From contig BSBM01000994.1 in NCBI GenBank assembly GCA_027924585.1, positions 6,641,001-6,705,000 on the forward strand: 64,000 nt of DNA, given 5' to 3'. Origin of the DNA: Larix kaempferi. Lineage: Eukaryota > Streptophyta > Pinopsida > Pinales > Pinaceae. How positions within the stretch are numbered: the stretch's first letter is position 1; the number at the start of each line of letters is the position of its first letter. The position numbers and the translations under genes are program-made. The notes beneath the pieces were generated by a model. It searched no databases. It saw nothing but the letters and a program-made list of their open reading frames with translations, and had not been told where the DNA came from. Shown here one piece after another: positions 1 through 12,586 of the stretch.

Positions 1-734
1 GCGGAAGTGTTTGGTTAAGTTAGTTAGCAATGGGTCATTCGAACCATGTTGTAACGACCAAGTGAGCCTATAAATAGAAGTACGATTGTAATCCTAAGAG
101 AATCATCATATTTTTGGAATCATCATCTTTTTAGAATCGAATTGCATATTATGATATGATATCCTCGAATCTATCTGTGTTTCTATCTTTTGGATCGATC
201 TATGGAAACATTTATCTAGTTTTGGTCTATTTGATCGCAACAATTGCTCTGAGTTTGTAGTGGTTCTGCAATGCATGATAAACACTGGGAATGATTGATA
301 TAGATCTCTGTCTCTTTGTCTTATCGCAATGTTTGATGTTTCTTTGAGATCGCAGTAGATTTTTTCGCAGTTATGTTATGTACCGTAGATTCCTTGAACA
401 TGCTTTGATAATATGTTTAATTCGTTAATTATGAGATGGTAGTATAGTTAAAATGAATAAGGATAGTGGTTAATGGATTGATAATATGATGTCCTAATGC
501 GGATGCAAATCTCTAGCTTATGTTGCGAATGAGAGTGAGGTAGTGCATGTCTTCTCACAATTGCGGAAACCTGGTTCCTGCAGCCCCCCTTAGGCATCTC
601 GGGTGAGACTTCACTCACTTTGCAAGTGTTGCTGGGAAGGGTAAAACCTTTTTGGGATGATTTGTAAGGGTGTCTGGTCGATGTTTGTTGACACTAGTGT
701 GAAGTGAACCCTTGTCGAGAGAACTATGTCAACA
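1..734 (+). mobile_element. 3' part of a Tat-family LTR (solo or 3' LTR), cut by window start
   Basis: Seen: a TATA-like box at 69-77, then a long transcribed-type leader ending in TGTCAACA at 727-734. The block GCATCTCGGGTGAGAC at 594-609 and GTGTTGCTGG at 626-635 recur in the same order on the opposite strand in the LTR at 27782-28646, which also ends in GTGTCAACA. The two are therefore members of one LTR family in opposite orientation. No tRNA primer site follows position 734, so this is more likely a 3' or solo LTR than a 5' LTR. Its left end and target duplication lie outside the window. Confidence 0.6.
69..77 (+). promoter_or_regulatory. LTR TATA box (TATAAATAG)
   Basis: A consensus plant TATA box lies about 660 bp before the LTR end. 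It occupies the place of the CTATAAGTAG box in the related LTR at 27782-28646 (28342-28351 on the minus strand). Position and context fit a Pol II LTR promoter; activity is not known. Confidence 0.5.
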
Positions 735-3512
735 ATTTGGGTTATATTAAGGATCCATTTTAATTAGATTTTCCACAATTTAATTACAAAAATTAGGTTT
801 AATTAACAAATTTAGGTTTAGTTGTTTTTGTATTTTTATACAAAATATGAAAATAGAAAACAAACAAAAAGGAAAATACTATCCCATATTCCAATGAATA
901 TGAAGTCGGTGGTCCCCTGCATGATTGATTGGCTTGGTGAGCACTCCGATTCGACCAATAGTTTTCTTGATCTCCCCTTAAATGTGTGGCATGGTCTATG
1001 GGGAAATAAACTGGTCATGACCTTAAAAAATAGAGGAGTGCGCACATGCTTTAGGAATGCATGTGCATTCCTAACGTGTGCGCACTCCTGCAAGGATGAC
1101 TTAGCATCCTTGTTGGAGGTTCGAGAACTCCCAAACCTAAAAAAATAGGAATGTGAGCATGTTCCTGAAAGTGTGTGTGCATTCTTGAATGAGTGCACTC
1201 ATTATTCCTCCATTTATGCCTTTGAAGCCATCAACTTCGTGAGATCACCCTAGGTTAAATTAGCTATAAATAATTTTAAATGGGTGTAGCTTTGCATGTG
1301 AAGGTGTGGGTCCAACTATTTTTGTAGTCAAACTAATGTCTGCATATGTATGATATATGTTTGAAGGTGGTGAAATTTGACTATTTGTGAAGTCAGACTT
1401 GTGTTTGAATAGTAATGCTTTGTGTGTGAAGATGGTATAAAGTCTATTGCAATGATTGTGCATGAAACCAAGTTATGTTCAAGGGTTTGTTCCACATCTT
1501 GAAATATCTACTCCCACAAAGATTTCATACTTCAGACTATAATATTCCAAGGCTTATAAGGGTTGTGTCATGTCACCATACCAATGGTGAAATAAAAAAG
1601 GGGTTTTAAAATTGTCATGGAAAAAATAGATATATAGAATATCTAATGAACATTGGTGCGTTTTAATTGGAAATGTGTATTGGAAGTGGGTTAAACAAAA
1701 GGATATTTAGAAGGATTCCTTAATATTTAATGAAATTAGGGGTATTTTTTAATATTCCATGAACACAAGTGCTATGTCATAGTTAATTGAGTGAAACTCC
1801 TAAGCCTAAACCCCTTACTTTAGGAGTTAGTCAAATAATGTACAGTGTCAACTATTTTGAATAAGGCTAAGTGGTTAGTAGCAAACAACCATTATAAAAA
1901 TGATCTCTTTATTAATTAAGACATATTAGGAAGTTGGTACTTATTAATCATCTGACCATGTCAAGTAGTTAGGGTTTTATATCTTGGAAGTCTAGTTAAA
2001 GAATTAGAAGGCTAGAATTATTGTATTGGAGTTATGCTAAAGTGAAAGATCACCCAATTTTAATATGTGTGTGAACATTACTTCAATATTTGAATATTAT
2101 TGGGAATTATAACATTGTTGTACAACAAAAAAATGATATACATATAAAAAAATAAAAAATACTAATAACTATATATATTCTATAATAAATATTACACTTC
2201 CACTCTATGGCCCCACCGTGGAGCAATGCATGAAATGTTTTACATACATTTTGTAACATTTTAAATAATTTCAAGTGAAACTAACATAGATCCCTCTTAA
2301 CCCTAGGGATGAATAATGGATATGAAACTATACACATCACACCAAAGTGCTAACACTAAACCAAAGAACTATCTTCAAACATTCCCAACATTGAAAACTT
2401 CAAATTCTTTAAGTAGGGAAACGCTATACGAGATCATTTGGAATGACAGATTTCTGGATGTCGTGTTTTATCATCCAAAACAAGGATGAGTGTCTCAAAT
2501 AAATAACCTATAAAGGATTGTATTTGAGGCGAATGATATGATATAAGCATGCGCCCATAACTGTCTCGAAGATGGGACCTGTTGTCTTCCGAATGCACAC
2601 CGTCAGCAAAAATCTTTCGAAAGCTGTTTCCCAAGTGGGAAAGGTGTGGCCTTGGGGGAAAGCAAAGAGTCATGTGCTGACACTTGATCTCGACTCCTCC
2701 GTTTAGGAAAACTACTAACGAAGCCAAGGGGGGTAGTCCCTAAAAAAGAGTTTCTAAGGCTCTTTGTTTTAATGTTTTTAAAAGGTGATGCGATGCAGAT
2801 GGGTGTTGTTTTTAGGAGTTTTTGATTCACAATAACAATTTATATAATCCAAATATACAAATTGCAAAAGTACTTAGAATGAACAAAAGATTATGAGTTC
2901 ACAAGGAATCCACAACATAAATTAAAATATGTATAATCAATGTATCATCAATGTACGATCCAAATAAGCAAATGAAATAAAACAGATAGAAGGACCAGTT
3001 CCTTATGGAGTCAATATGTTGGGGTTGGTTGATACAAGAGTTTGTGTGCTTGAGAACCGTTTTACAATTGTGCTTTATAAATTTTATTGTAAATGTTTGT
3101 GGTGATCTTGATTATTATGGCTGAAGGAATTCCCAAGATATACCCTAAGGTACTGGAAATATGTCCGGAAAATACTCTAGGTGGCTCCGTACGGAGACAT
3201 GTTGGCTGCCAAAGCCTCAAGAGCGTGTTCAACAATACACCAAACAAGGATGTAGCCTAATGGTGCCACCAAGGTCTAAGTACAGTGATCCAACGTCCCA
3301 AGCAGAATTTTCCCACTTTCGAGTATTTGACAATCAACGCCATATTTTTGTTGGTTATGGGGTATGAATTTTATTATGGTTGAAATTGAAATTAATGTGA
3401 AAAATTAAGAAGCCTATACTGTTTCTGTGTATCCCATGAATGGGTAGAGCATACACAGTATAGAAAATGGTAAATTCCAATTTTAGGGGATGTTTGTGAA
3501 GAACCAAAAAAA
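735..3512. other. non-coding intergenic DNA, nothing recognised
   Basis: AT-rich sequence without a convincing coding frame. The short ORFs here have no domain I recognise and no codon pattern that sets them apart from background. No LTR, primer site or RNA gene was seen. Confidence 0.5.
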
Positions 3513-3741
3513 AAACTCTCCGATAGAGAGCACTCTTGATCTGCCTTATGGAGAGATTCAAGAGACTTATGATGCACGAAAATAAATAACTGAAAACGAA
3601 ATCTAATCTACCCAAGAATCTCTTTCAGGTCAAATACCGTACTCGGGAAAGCAAGGGGGTTAGTAAAATCTTAAAGCAAAAAGCAAGTAAACTCTCCAAT
3701 AGAGAGCACTCTTGATCCACCTTTCGGTGAGATTCAAGAGA
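3513..3741 (+). repeat. pair of ~52-bp direct repeats
   Basis: Copy 1 is at 3513-3565 and copy 2 at 3690-3741, starting 177 bp apart. Both run from AACTCTCC through TAGAGAGCACTCTTGAT to GAGATTCAAGAGA with a few substitutions. The block is non-coding and may belong to an unrecognised old LTR. Confidence 0.6.
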
Positions 3742-3943
3742 TTTTGGGTTCTTTTTATGTTTGACAAGTTATATAAAAAATGAAACTACTTAAGCAAAGT
3801 AAACAAACAACTTAGCATTTAACAATCTATCAAAAATGGAAACTAATCTAGCAGTTGAAAATCAAATTACTTGTAAAGATTTAAACTAGCTAATGCAGAA
3901 ATAAAAGCTAAGCTAATGCAAGAAAGAACAAGAACACTACAAG

Positions 3944-3963
3944 CTTCCCCCAAATGGGGGAAG
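3944..3963. repeat. perfect 8-bp stem, 4-base loop hairpin
   Basis: CTTCCCCC (3944-3951), AAAT, then GGGGGAAG (3956-3963) form an exact inverted repeat. No coding or RNA gene context explains it. Confidence 0.6.
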
Positions 3964-4423
3964 TAGGGTGTGGGAGACGTAATCCCACTTTCTCTTTATT
4001 AAGGAGTTACAATACTTAGGTATTTTTTAAATCCCTTGAAAACTTTAAGAAATGGAAGCTTGAATGCTTCTCGACAAAAGAGACTTTAATCTTCTTGTTT
4101 GATCTTCTTGTTTGGTCTTCTTCTTGTCTTTTCAAGTTTTGGATTCTTTCTTCTTGGTTGATCTCCCTTGAGCACTTGCAACTAAGAGCTTTGGACAAGC
4201 ACTATTTAGAGTCAGTGAAACCAAAACCAAATTGAAACTAAGAACTAGATAACCAAACTAGTGCAATTAACCAAATGAAACTAATGAAAGTTGAGAACTT
4301 AAAACGAATGCAAACTAAGATCTACACTTAACTAGAATGCAAATGAACTAAGATCTATGATAAATGAACTAGACTAACCATGCAAGCATTAATCAAAGAT
4401 CTAAGTATTAAGAAATTCAAGAT

Positions 4424-4981
4424 GACTAAGTAAAAACTAAGCTACAAATAAAAGAGGAAAAAGATAGAAAAAGAAAGGAAGAAGCAAGAGCAAGCAAGGA
4501 GATGAAATGGCACGAAAAAGGTTTGAAGAAGACAAGAGAGAAGGTTGCAAAAATAAAAGAAGAGGCTTCAAACAATGAAAAGGAAGAGGCTACAAACAAT
4601 GAAGAGGGAAGCCAATGAGAGAAGAAGGTAGGGCATCCAATAAAGTGAAAAAAAGGTGATGAAAAGTGACACAAAACAGAGAGGAAAAGAAGGCAACGAG
4701 CGAAAGAGAAGATGGAAGCGAGAGAAAGAGAAGATGGAAGCAAGAGAACAAGCAAAATCAGAGATAAAAAAGGTGGAAAAAATATTAGGCAAATGAAAGA
4801 AAATAGTGAGAAAAAAAATAACAAACAAAGAGCAAAGAAAGGGTGAAAAATCAGACCTTAAAGCAATGGAAGAAGAGATGAAAAAAGTGACAAAACCATG
4901 AGGAAAACGAGATGGGGAAGAGAATAAGAAGAAGTCGAGAGCTATAGAAAACAAGAAGAGGTTAAATCTTGGAGAAAGATA
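4424..4981 (+). repeat. ~550-bp purine-rich (GA-rich) tract
   Basis: The plus strand is almost entirely A and G in motifs such as GAAGAGG, GAAAGAG and GGAAGC. Two overlapping minus-strand ORFs (4426-4824 and 4568-4954) read as Phe/Ser/Leu-rich proteins only because of this bias; I do not regard them as genes. It is a degenerate simple-sequence region capable of unusual DNA structure. Confidence 0.6.
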
Positions 4982-7185
4982 ACCAATAGAGATCCAATAC
5001 TTTAACTTTGTAGATCAAGTAACCAAGGTAAAATTTTGAGTTTTAGATGGTGAAGTTTTAACAAGCTTCTCAAGCCCAATCTTTGAAGCACAAGTTGATC
5101 TTTGGAGAGCCCTGAAATGCACAAATTTGTTAGAAAAATAATGGTGAAGGGGAGGAAGAGGCAACCAAGCTCAAGATCCCACTTCACACTTAGGAGATAT
5201 GCAAAAATACACCACTTCAAAACAACATTTGATCAAGCCTAGTATGATTAATTAAATGAGACAAGAAGAACATAAGTATTACCAACTACAGTTTGCTACT
5301 TCTAAATATTATACAACCAAGCATCAATGAATAATTTGAGACTACAAATATTCACCCTATGGACTTAATAAATAATTCTAAGCTATAATCATGATCAAAA
5401 CATTATATATGAATAGCATAATTGAACAACATCACCTCAATGAAGCTTGAATCAATTCTTATGGACAAAAAGTGCACACCATATAGACCTCCAAAGTCTT
5501 ATTTATTTCCAATAAGCAAAAGAAATATGAGCAGAGGTTTCTTGCTAAAATAATCCACCCAAATGGTGTTGAAAGCCCCTATATTTATACAATAATAATG
5601 AAGAGCTCAATGACCTAGGTCAAATTTGCATGAGAGAGAGCCAAGCAAATCGAATTCCAACTACCAAGCAATGAGTGCCAAGCCATTTGATTGGAGTTAA
5701 CTGAGAGTCTTGGAAGGTGAGAGTGGTGAGGTGGTCTCCACCTAGGAAAGGCGCCTACCACTCTCCTTTTTCTTATCACCAAACCAATAACCTATTGCCA
5801 ACTCACCAAAGTCGCCCAAGCTAGGATAGAAGGCGAATTTCCTCATGGAGAGATAACTGTAGTGACTGGATAGTTGATTGAAGTTAGGTAGGTGTGATTG
5901 GAATCATCTTTAATTCCCTCTCCCATGTCATTTAGCCTTTTATTTTATTCAATTTGGCCTTTTTTGGAGAGAATTGGATTTTCTCCAATTTATTATTTTT
6001 TGAATTTTTGAATTAATATTTCTCATTTATTGATTTTTTGAGAAAATATTAATTACAAGGCCAAATAAATGTCTGAAACTTAGGATAAGTGGGTTTGGGG
6101 TTTAACTAGGATTTTTGGCTTAGGAATCAAGCCTCCAATCATTAAAATCCACCCCCGAACCACTTAATTATTACACTTTGAACATTTTCAATTAAACCAT
6201 AGTAAAATGGCTTAATTAATTGAACATTTTAATTATTAAAATAATAAAAAAGAAAAAGTATCCAACGTATCCAGTAAATTTTCTATCGGACAATGTTTTA
6301 AACCACCTAGGGACCTAGGAAATGACCATATAACAGACTCATAGTGTCTAGTAGGTTCATATTCAACTGTTGGCCTCTAATAACCCCCCAAGGCCTAACT
6401 ATCAAAATCGGGCATTCCGGCTTTGGAGGAAGCAGGAGAATAACACATCGATTATTACTCGGCTAAAGGAAAAGCATAATCGACAAGTGAAAAAAATCCT
6501 TGGAATACCTTAGTTGACTGTCAAGTATTAGGGAACCTAGCCACTCAAAACCCCTTACTAGCACACTTTTTACAAAAACCCCATGGGGCATGGTCATTTC
6601 AGTACAAAAATAAAAATGCCTAGCCAAAATTGGCTAAATCTGAAAAATGAACCTCTGATACTTTGGATATGAACATCGATCATGTTCAACCACTGGTGGC
6701 TCAATGGCAATTCAACTATTGTACAAAATAGTTGGTAACAGGACCAAGGAAGTATACCCATATAGATGTATAGTTATTGATCATTATTATTGGACCAAGA
6801 CACCTCACGTGATTCATTAATCCTCTAGAGATTGGCCCGCCAAGACAATAGTTTACTCAATATCTTTCATCGTGAAAAAATTAGATTAGATTTACTTTAT
6901 AATAATAATAATAAATTACAAATGAACACCCTATAGCTCACTCTGTAAAGATAGAACTTATTGTAACCACCGAGCCAACTGCTATCCCTGCAACCTCTCA
7001 TATCTGCATAGTTAAAATTCAAACAATGGCTCTATCATTGTAGAACATCATGGAGATATTAATACTTTGTGAGAATGAGTGTATCATTGCATGGATTCAA
7101 GGAGAAATGTATGGGTTGGAAGGGTGTATATTATAAATTTGGCATAAAAATGTATGTAATTAGAATTAAATGATTAAGTTATTAC
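4982..7185. other. non-coding intergenic DNA
   Basis: No credible coding region. A 9-bp inverted repeat (GAGAGTGGT near 5719 and ACCACTCTC near 5756) is the only local structure noted. The stretch up to 7185 would hold the 3' exons of the aquaporin remnant, but no further MIP motif was found. Confidence 0.45.
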
Positions 7186-7700
7186 CACATTGGTATCTGT
7201 TGCAAGTGCTGACGTAACGAACATCAGCACAAAAGATACCAAAAATTCCATTTCCAAGGCCTGCAACGCTACTCCGTAAGGAATAGTTATGCCCATGTTT
7301 GATACAAGATTGAACATAACAACAAGTGCCAAATAAGTTGTTAATGACCCACCTAATTGAGCTGCAATGTAAGTAGGTACATGCACATCAATTACATCTG
7401 CTTTTTGCTATCCTCCTCACAATCTATATATTCCAATTTTCTGGATCAATACCAAAGGGTTTACTCATATTGAGAGAACATAGTCACCTGCTTCCATGGA
7501 AAATGCCTTCCTATTGCAAACGCAATTGTAATTGGAGGATTCATATGAGCTCCATAAATGTGCCCAATTGAATATATTATGACTGCCACTATTAGAACAA
7601 AATCCATAGATCCCCCAAGTTCTAAAATTAAAGGCTGACTTCCATGATCCATTATTGAGGAACCACATGTTACAAAAACTAGAATAACCCTTCCTTCACA
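7186..7700 (-). pseudogene. NIP-type aquaporin (MIP family) two-exon remnant
   Basis: MIP-family proteins are six-helix water/solute channels of membranes. The upstream exon (about 7700-7488) encodes the end of helix 1, helix 2 and loop B, with YSIGHIYGAHMNPP and then ITIAFAIGRHFPWKQ, as in NOD26-like intrinsic proteins. The next exon (7380-7186) encodes VPTYIAAQLGGS, helix 3/4 sequence and ALQALEMEFLVSFVLMFVTS, ending ATDTNV at a GT donor, where NIP genes commonly have an intron. The 107-nt intron has a GT donor (7487) but ends in AT instead of AG at 7381. The first NPA motif reads NPP. No first exon, second NPA motif or C-terminus was found. Damaged splice site, altered pore motif and missing exons argue for a pseudogene. 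Confidence 0.8.
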
Positions 7701-8296
7701 TTTCCATCCTCTTGTTATTCTATTTCTTGGCCAGAAACACTAAGTAGCTGATTTTAACCATTCTCGGCATCCATTTCTCCACCAAAAATCAATTTCTTTG
7801 AGACCATGATAGGATGGGAAGGTAAATAAAAGTATTATAATCTATTAGGTCAATCACAACATAAAGCAATAGAAGGAACTGAAATAATGCGACATTGGAC
7901 AATAACCAAACTCACAATAAACTCCCAACATAAAAATGATGAATCATGGCAAGAGTTTATAAGAATTTACAATCAGAGAAGTTGATAGATCAATACCAGA
8001 GATTCTGAATTGAAAAGGTAAAGGTAATATATTGCAGTCCACTTGCATGATGAATGAAGATGCATACCCTAATTTTAGCTTCATAAGACAAGGAGATACA
8101 TTTGTGGGGTCATAAGATGGGGACATATATCTTTATTGCAAGAAACTTGGAGTACAAGAAATTGGCAGTGGCCACAAATTTTCTATTTACAAGTATTCTA
8201 GTGAAAGTGGTTGGTGAATGCAGATAGGTGCAACCAACCAACCAACCACTTATTTTGGTGGAGATTTATGGCTGTTAAACAAAGGCTAAACATTAA
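7701..8296. other. non-coding DNA upstream of the aquaporin remnant
   Basis: A first NIP exon would be expected here on the minus strand, but no conserved N-terminal sequence was recognised. The stretch runs straight into the ~280-bp tandem array. Confidence 0.4.
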
Positions 8297-9635
8297 AATA
8301 ATTACTAGATTGTTATAGTTCTCCATTTATGGTATAACATAAACATTAAACTAATTCATATAAACATAAGCAAAAAATTTACGCTTGCCATTATTGTTAC
8401 CTCTTTTTTTAACCACTGCTTAACTGAAGCTTATTTAAATATTAATCAATATGCATTTAAGTATAACAAGATACAACGACCATGAAATGAATCCCAACTA
8501 TACATGTATTACACTAAGATTAATCTTGTTGATCCACTCAAGGAAGCCCAAAATCTGAGATAATTTCTTAATAATTACCAGATTGTTATAGTTACCCATT
8601 TATGGTATAACATAAACATTAAAAACTAATTCATATAAACATATAACAAAAAATTCACACTTGAACGTCTGCCATTATTGTTACCCCTTTCTTTAACCAC
8701 CGCTTGAGTGAAGCTTATTTAAATCTTAATCAAGATGCATTTAAGTATAACAAGATACAATGACCATGAAATGAATCCCAACTATACAATTGTTACACTC
8801 AAGTTAACCTTGTTGATCCACTCAAGGAATCCCAGAATTTGAGATAATATCATAATAATTACCAGATTGTTATAGTTATCCATTTATGGTATAACATAAA
8901 CATTAAACTAATTCATATAAACATAAAAAAAATTCATGCTTGAACGTCTACAATTATTGTTACCCCTTTCTTTAACCACCACTTAATTGAAGCTTATTTA
9001 AATCTTAATCAAGATGCATTTAAGTATAACAATATACGACGACCATGAAATGAATCCCAACTATACACTTGTTATTCTTAGATTAATCTTGTTGATCCAC
9101 TCAAGGAAGCCCAAAATATGAGATAATATCTTAATAATTACCAGATTGTCATAGTTATCCAGTTATGGTATAACATAAACATTAAACTAATTCATATAAA
9201 CATAAAACAAAAAAATCACGCTTGAACGTCTACCATTATTGTTACCCCTTTTAACCACCGCTTGACTGAAGCTTATTTAAATCTTAATCAAGATGCATTT
9301 AAGTATAACAAGCTACGACGACCATGAAATGAATCCCAATTGTACACTTGTTACACTCAAGTTAACCTTGTTGATCCACTCAAGGAAGCCCATGTTTTGA
9401 GATAATATCTTAATAATTACTAGATTGTTATAGTTATCCATTTATGGTATAACATAAACATTAAAATAATTCATATAAACATAAAACAAAAAATTCACAC
9501 TTAACCTCTGCCATTATTGTTACCCCTTTCTTTAACCATTGCTTAACTGAAACTTATTTAAATCTTAATCAAGATGCATTTAAGTATAACAAGATATGAA
9601 GGCCATGAAATGAATCCTAACTATACACTTGTTAC
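8297..9635 (+). repeat. ~280-bp tandem repeat array, units 1-5 (left part)
   Basis: Units begin with AATAATTAC(C/T)AGATTGT at 8297, 8570, 8854, 9133 and 9412, giving spacings of 273, 284, 279 and 279 bp. Each contains GGTATAACATAAACATTAA, AAGCTTATTTAAAT, GATGCATTTAAGTATAAC and GTTGATCCACTCAAGGAA. Units differ by scattered substitutions and small indels, so the array is moderately old. Unit 5 is broken at 9635 by the copia insertion and resumes at 16998. No coding potential was seen. Confidence 0.9.
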
Positions 9636-10227
9636 TGTTAAAATTTGAGCATTAATTCACAATATTCTTGGATCTTTACTGAGAGAATAACATATACAGT
9701 ATATTAATGCATAACAATCACAATAAGCATGACAAGCATCACAAGAATAAAAAACATGAGAGACAAGAGACACAGAGTTTCCGTGGGGAAAACCCTAAGG
9801 TGAAAAACCCCACAACTTCCTCAGAGATAGAGAGAGCAATGGCTGAACCAAATTACAACCAAAATACACTTGAGATAGTCTCCTAGAGCAGATGATCCTC
9901 CTCCTCACTAGTGCGCCACTTTCTGAGTGAGATAAGTGTGTCTTTTTGAATGATCCAAATAGAGATCTCCCGATCTCTATTTATACTTAACCTGTTTGCC
10001 CAGTGACCTTATGGGGCTGACTTGTCTATTTAGATACATCCACAATATAATATATATTTTAGGGCTGACGCCACACATGGTGGTCTAATAACCCATCGGC
10101 AAGTACACACACTTGCGACACTTTTCAATCCACATGACGACACTTCCTTATAGAGGAATAACACATCTCTTATAAGGGTACAATAAATATATATGAAATA
10201 CATTCCGAAGTTACATATACATCAACA
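9636..10227 (-). repeat. copia 3' LTR
   Basis: 592-bp partner of the LTR at 16410-16997. It is preceded on the minus strand by a purine tract at 10228-10237. The same TATA box is at 9977-9985. Confidence 0.92.
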
Positions 10228-10237
10228 CTCCCTCTTA
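10228..10237 (-). promoter_or_regulatory. copia polypurine tract
   Basis: The minus strand reads AAGAGGGAG immediately before the 3' LTR, the expected plus-strand DNA primer. Confidence 0.7.
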
Positions 10238-10439
10238 ACTAGGAAGGTATTTCTCGACACAGTTCTACTAGACAAGTCTTCTTCTTGGGATCATCGTCAT
10301 CATCATCGTCACTGATGCTGCTATCTCAACCAATCTATGACTCTGCTCATCATAGGAAGTTCTACAAAGCCAGTCCTTTTTCATATTGGATGTAGGCCCA
10401 CCACCTGTAGGTCTTCATCAACTGTGCGAATGGTCTAAT

Positions 10440-11010
10440 AGAGGTGGCCTCTCAGGACTAATTTTATGTGCATATGCAATACTGGAAAGAGTATCATAGG
10501 AACATTTATGTGCCTAAGCACAACCGACAAGATCTCCCAGGACTGATTACATGCATGTCCTCCACAATACCTTTAAAGAGCATCCCGGGAACATTTATGT
10601 GCCACAACACAACCGGAAAAATCTCTAAAGAGCATCCCAGGACTTATTACGAGCATACAGCTCAACCTCTCGAATCTCTAGGACTGATTACATGTGGATA
10701 GACAAAACCTTTATAGAGCATCCTAGGAACATTTATGTGCCGTAGCACGACCGATAAGATCTCTAAAGAGCATCCCAGGACTAATTACGAGCACATAGCT
10801 CAACCTCTTGGATCTCCAGGACTAATTACATGTCTCCGTAGTAATACCTCATCCCAGGACTGATTACGAGCACACTGCTCAACCTATCAGATATCTGAGG
10901 ATTGATTACATACTACATAGCAATACTGGAAAGAGTACCCCAGGAACATTTATGTGCCGCAGCACGACCAAAAAGATCTCCCAGGACTGATTACATGTTA
11001 TTTGCACAAC
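10440..11010 (-). repeat. copia 3' region, repeat block 1
   Basis: Irregular repeats of two modules: GGAACATTTATGTGCC followed by AGCACGACC and AAGATCTC, and CCAGGACTGATTAC followed by GAGCACA and GCTCAACCT. Modules alternate, with spacings from about 60 to 190 bp. Non-coding. Confidence 0.75.
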
Positions 11011-11039
11011 CTGCCACATATCATCTCTGACCTCCAAGT

Positions 11040-11365
11040 ATCAACCTGATACTCATGATCCAACGGATCATCATCGCACGAGGCATCATCCTGATTCCCA
11101 TGATCATACTGATCATCATCACTTGTACCATCCTAGTACATATCATCTGGAGCAACATCCTGAAGCTCATCATCATGATCAACCTGATCATACAATGCAT
11201 CCACTTAATGCACACCAAGTATCTACCTGATACATATCATCATACATGATCCACCTGATCATACAGTGTATCCACCTGATACAAATACAAATACATGATA
11301 CATATTAACATACATGATCTACCTGATCATACAATGTATCCACCTGATACAGATACATTGGTCCA
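11040..11365 (-). repeat. copia 3' region, repeat block 2 (TGATCAT-rich)
   Basis: Repeats built from ATGATCCACCTGATCATACA and TGTATCCACCTGATACA, with many TGATCA palindromes. ORFs on both strands here are artefacts of the repeats. Confidence 0.7.
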
Positions 11366-11672
11366 AACATCCAACATGATGCATATACAAATACATACAA
11401 ATGATCCAACCGATCATATCCAGCATCCAACATGATGCGTACATACATATAAATGATCCAACTGATCATATCCAGCATCAACACGATGCGTACATACATA
11501 CAAATATAAATAATCCAACTGATCATATTCAGCATTAACATGATGTGTACATACATACAAATATAAATGATCCAACTGATCATATCCAGCATCAACACGA
11601 TGCGTACATACATAAAAATATAAATGATCCAACTGATCATATCCAGCATCCAACATGATGCATATACATAGG
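11366..11672 (-). repeat. copia 3' region, ~60-bp tandem repeat, about five units
   Basis: Units of about 55-62 bp carry AATGATCCAACTGATCATAT, CCAGCATC and GATGCGTACATACATA. Two minus-strand ORFs read as ~20-residue repeats (MLDMISWIIYI-like and DAGYDQLDHLYLY-like) in different frames, as expected for a non-coding tandem array. Confidence 0.85.
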
Positions 11673-11779
11673 AGTAACTGGAGCATCGTCCTGATACTCA
11701 TCATCCAGCGCTTACATCCACAGCCATGTGAAGGATCCTCCTTCCAACATGCTTGGGATGGCTTCAGCAAATGTGTCCA

Positions 11780-12586
11780 TCACTTCTTCCTCGAAGTGTC
11801 GTCGATCTGAAGAACACCAAGCCTCTCCCTGAAGTACTCAAACTTCACCCTGGCTAGTGGCTTCGTCAGCACATATGCAATTTGCTCGTTCGTCGCAACA
11901 TACAGGAGCTTCATGGCTCCTCTCTGCACCATATCCCTGATATAGTGATATTTGATCTCTATGTGTTTCGACCTGTCATGAAACAATGGGTTTTCAGATA
12001 GCTTCACACAACTCTGGTTATCGCAGAATATACCAGTAGCATCCAATGGGAGATCAAATAACTCAGACAGTAGCTTCTGTAGCCATACTGTCTCACAACT
12101 AGCTGAACAGGCTGCAACATACTCTGCCTCAGCTGTACTCAGTGCTACACAGGACTGCTTCCTGCTGAACACAGAGATCACACATGATCCCATACTGAAG
12201 CAGGACCCAGATGTGCTCTTCCTATCTGTAGCACTTCCACCCCAATCTGAATCAACATAACCCTGCCGGTTAAACTTTTGATTCACTTCATACTTGAGCC
12301 CATAATCCACTGTACCCTTCAGGTACCTCAGAACATGCTTTACAGCAACCAGATGAACACTCCTCGAATCCATCAGGAACTGGCTCAATGTGTTCATTGC
12401 AAAGCAAATATTTGGTCTCGTGTTCGTCAGGTACATCAAGGACCCAATCATCTGATGATACATAGAGACATCAACCGGCTCAGATGAAGCATCACATAGA
12501 AGCTTTAGATTCAATTCCATGGGTGTGGCCATGGCCTTGCAATCCATCATCCCAAATCTCTTCAGAATATCTACTGTGTACTTCCC
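11780..12586 (-). pseudogene. pol: copia RT C-terminus and RNase H
   Basis: Same frame as the upstream pol after the TAA at 12587. It reads YTVDILKRFGMMDCKAMATP, the usual RT tail, then RNase H with DSDWGGSATDRKSTSG, SRKQSCVALSTAEAEY and FCDNQSCVKL, and ends with LTKPLARVKFEYFRERLGV. The acidic residues expected in copia RNase H (DSDW, AEAEY, FCDN) are present. RNase H removes the RNA strand during reverse transcription. It is separated from RT only by the nonsense codon. Confidence 0.9.

Noticed and set aside
4426-4954. Two overlapping minus-strand ORFs of ~130 codons rich in Phe, Leu and Ser
   Set aside because: They are the complement of a purine-rich tract; composition explains the open frames in more than one phase, and no domain is present.
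11305-11770. ORFs of 114 and 118 codons with ~20-residue protein repeats
   Set aside because: Repeats are readable in two frames because the DNA is a ~60-bp tandem array; no evidence for a protein.
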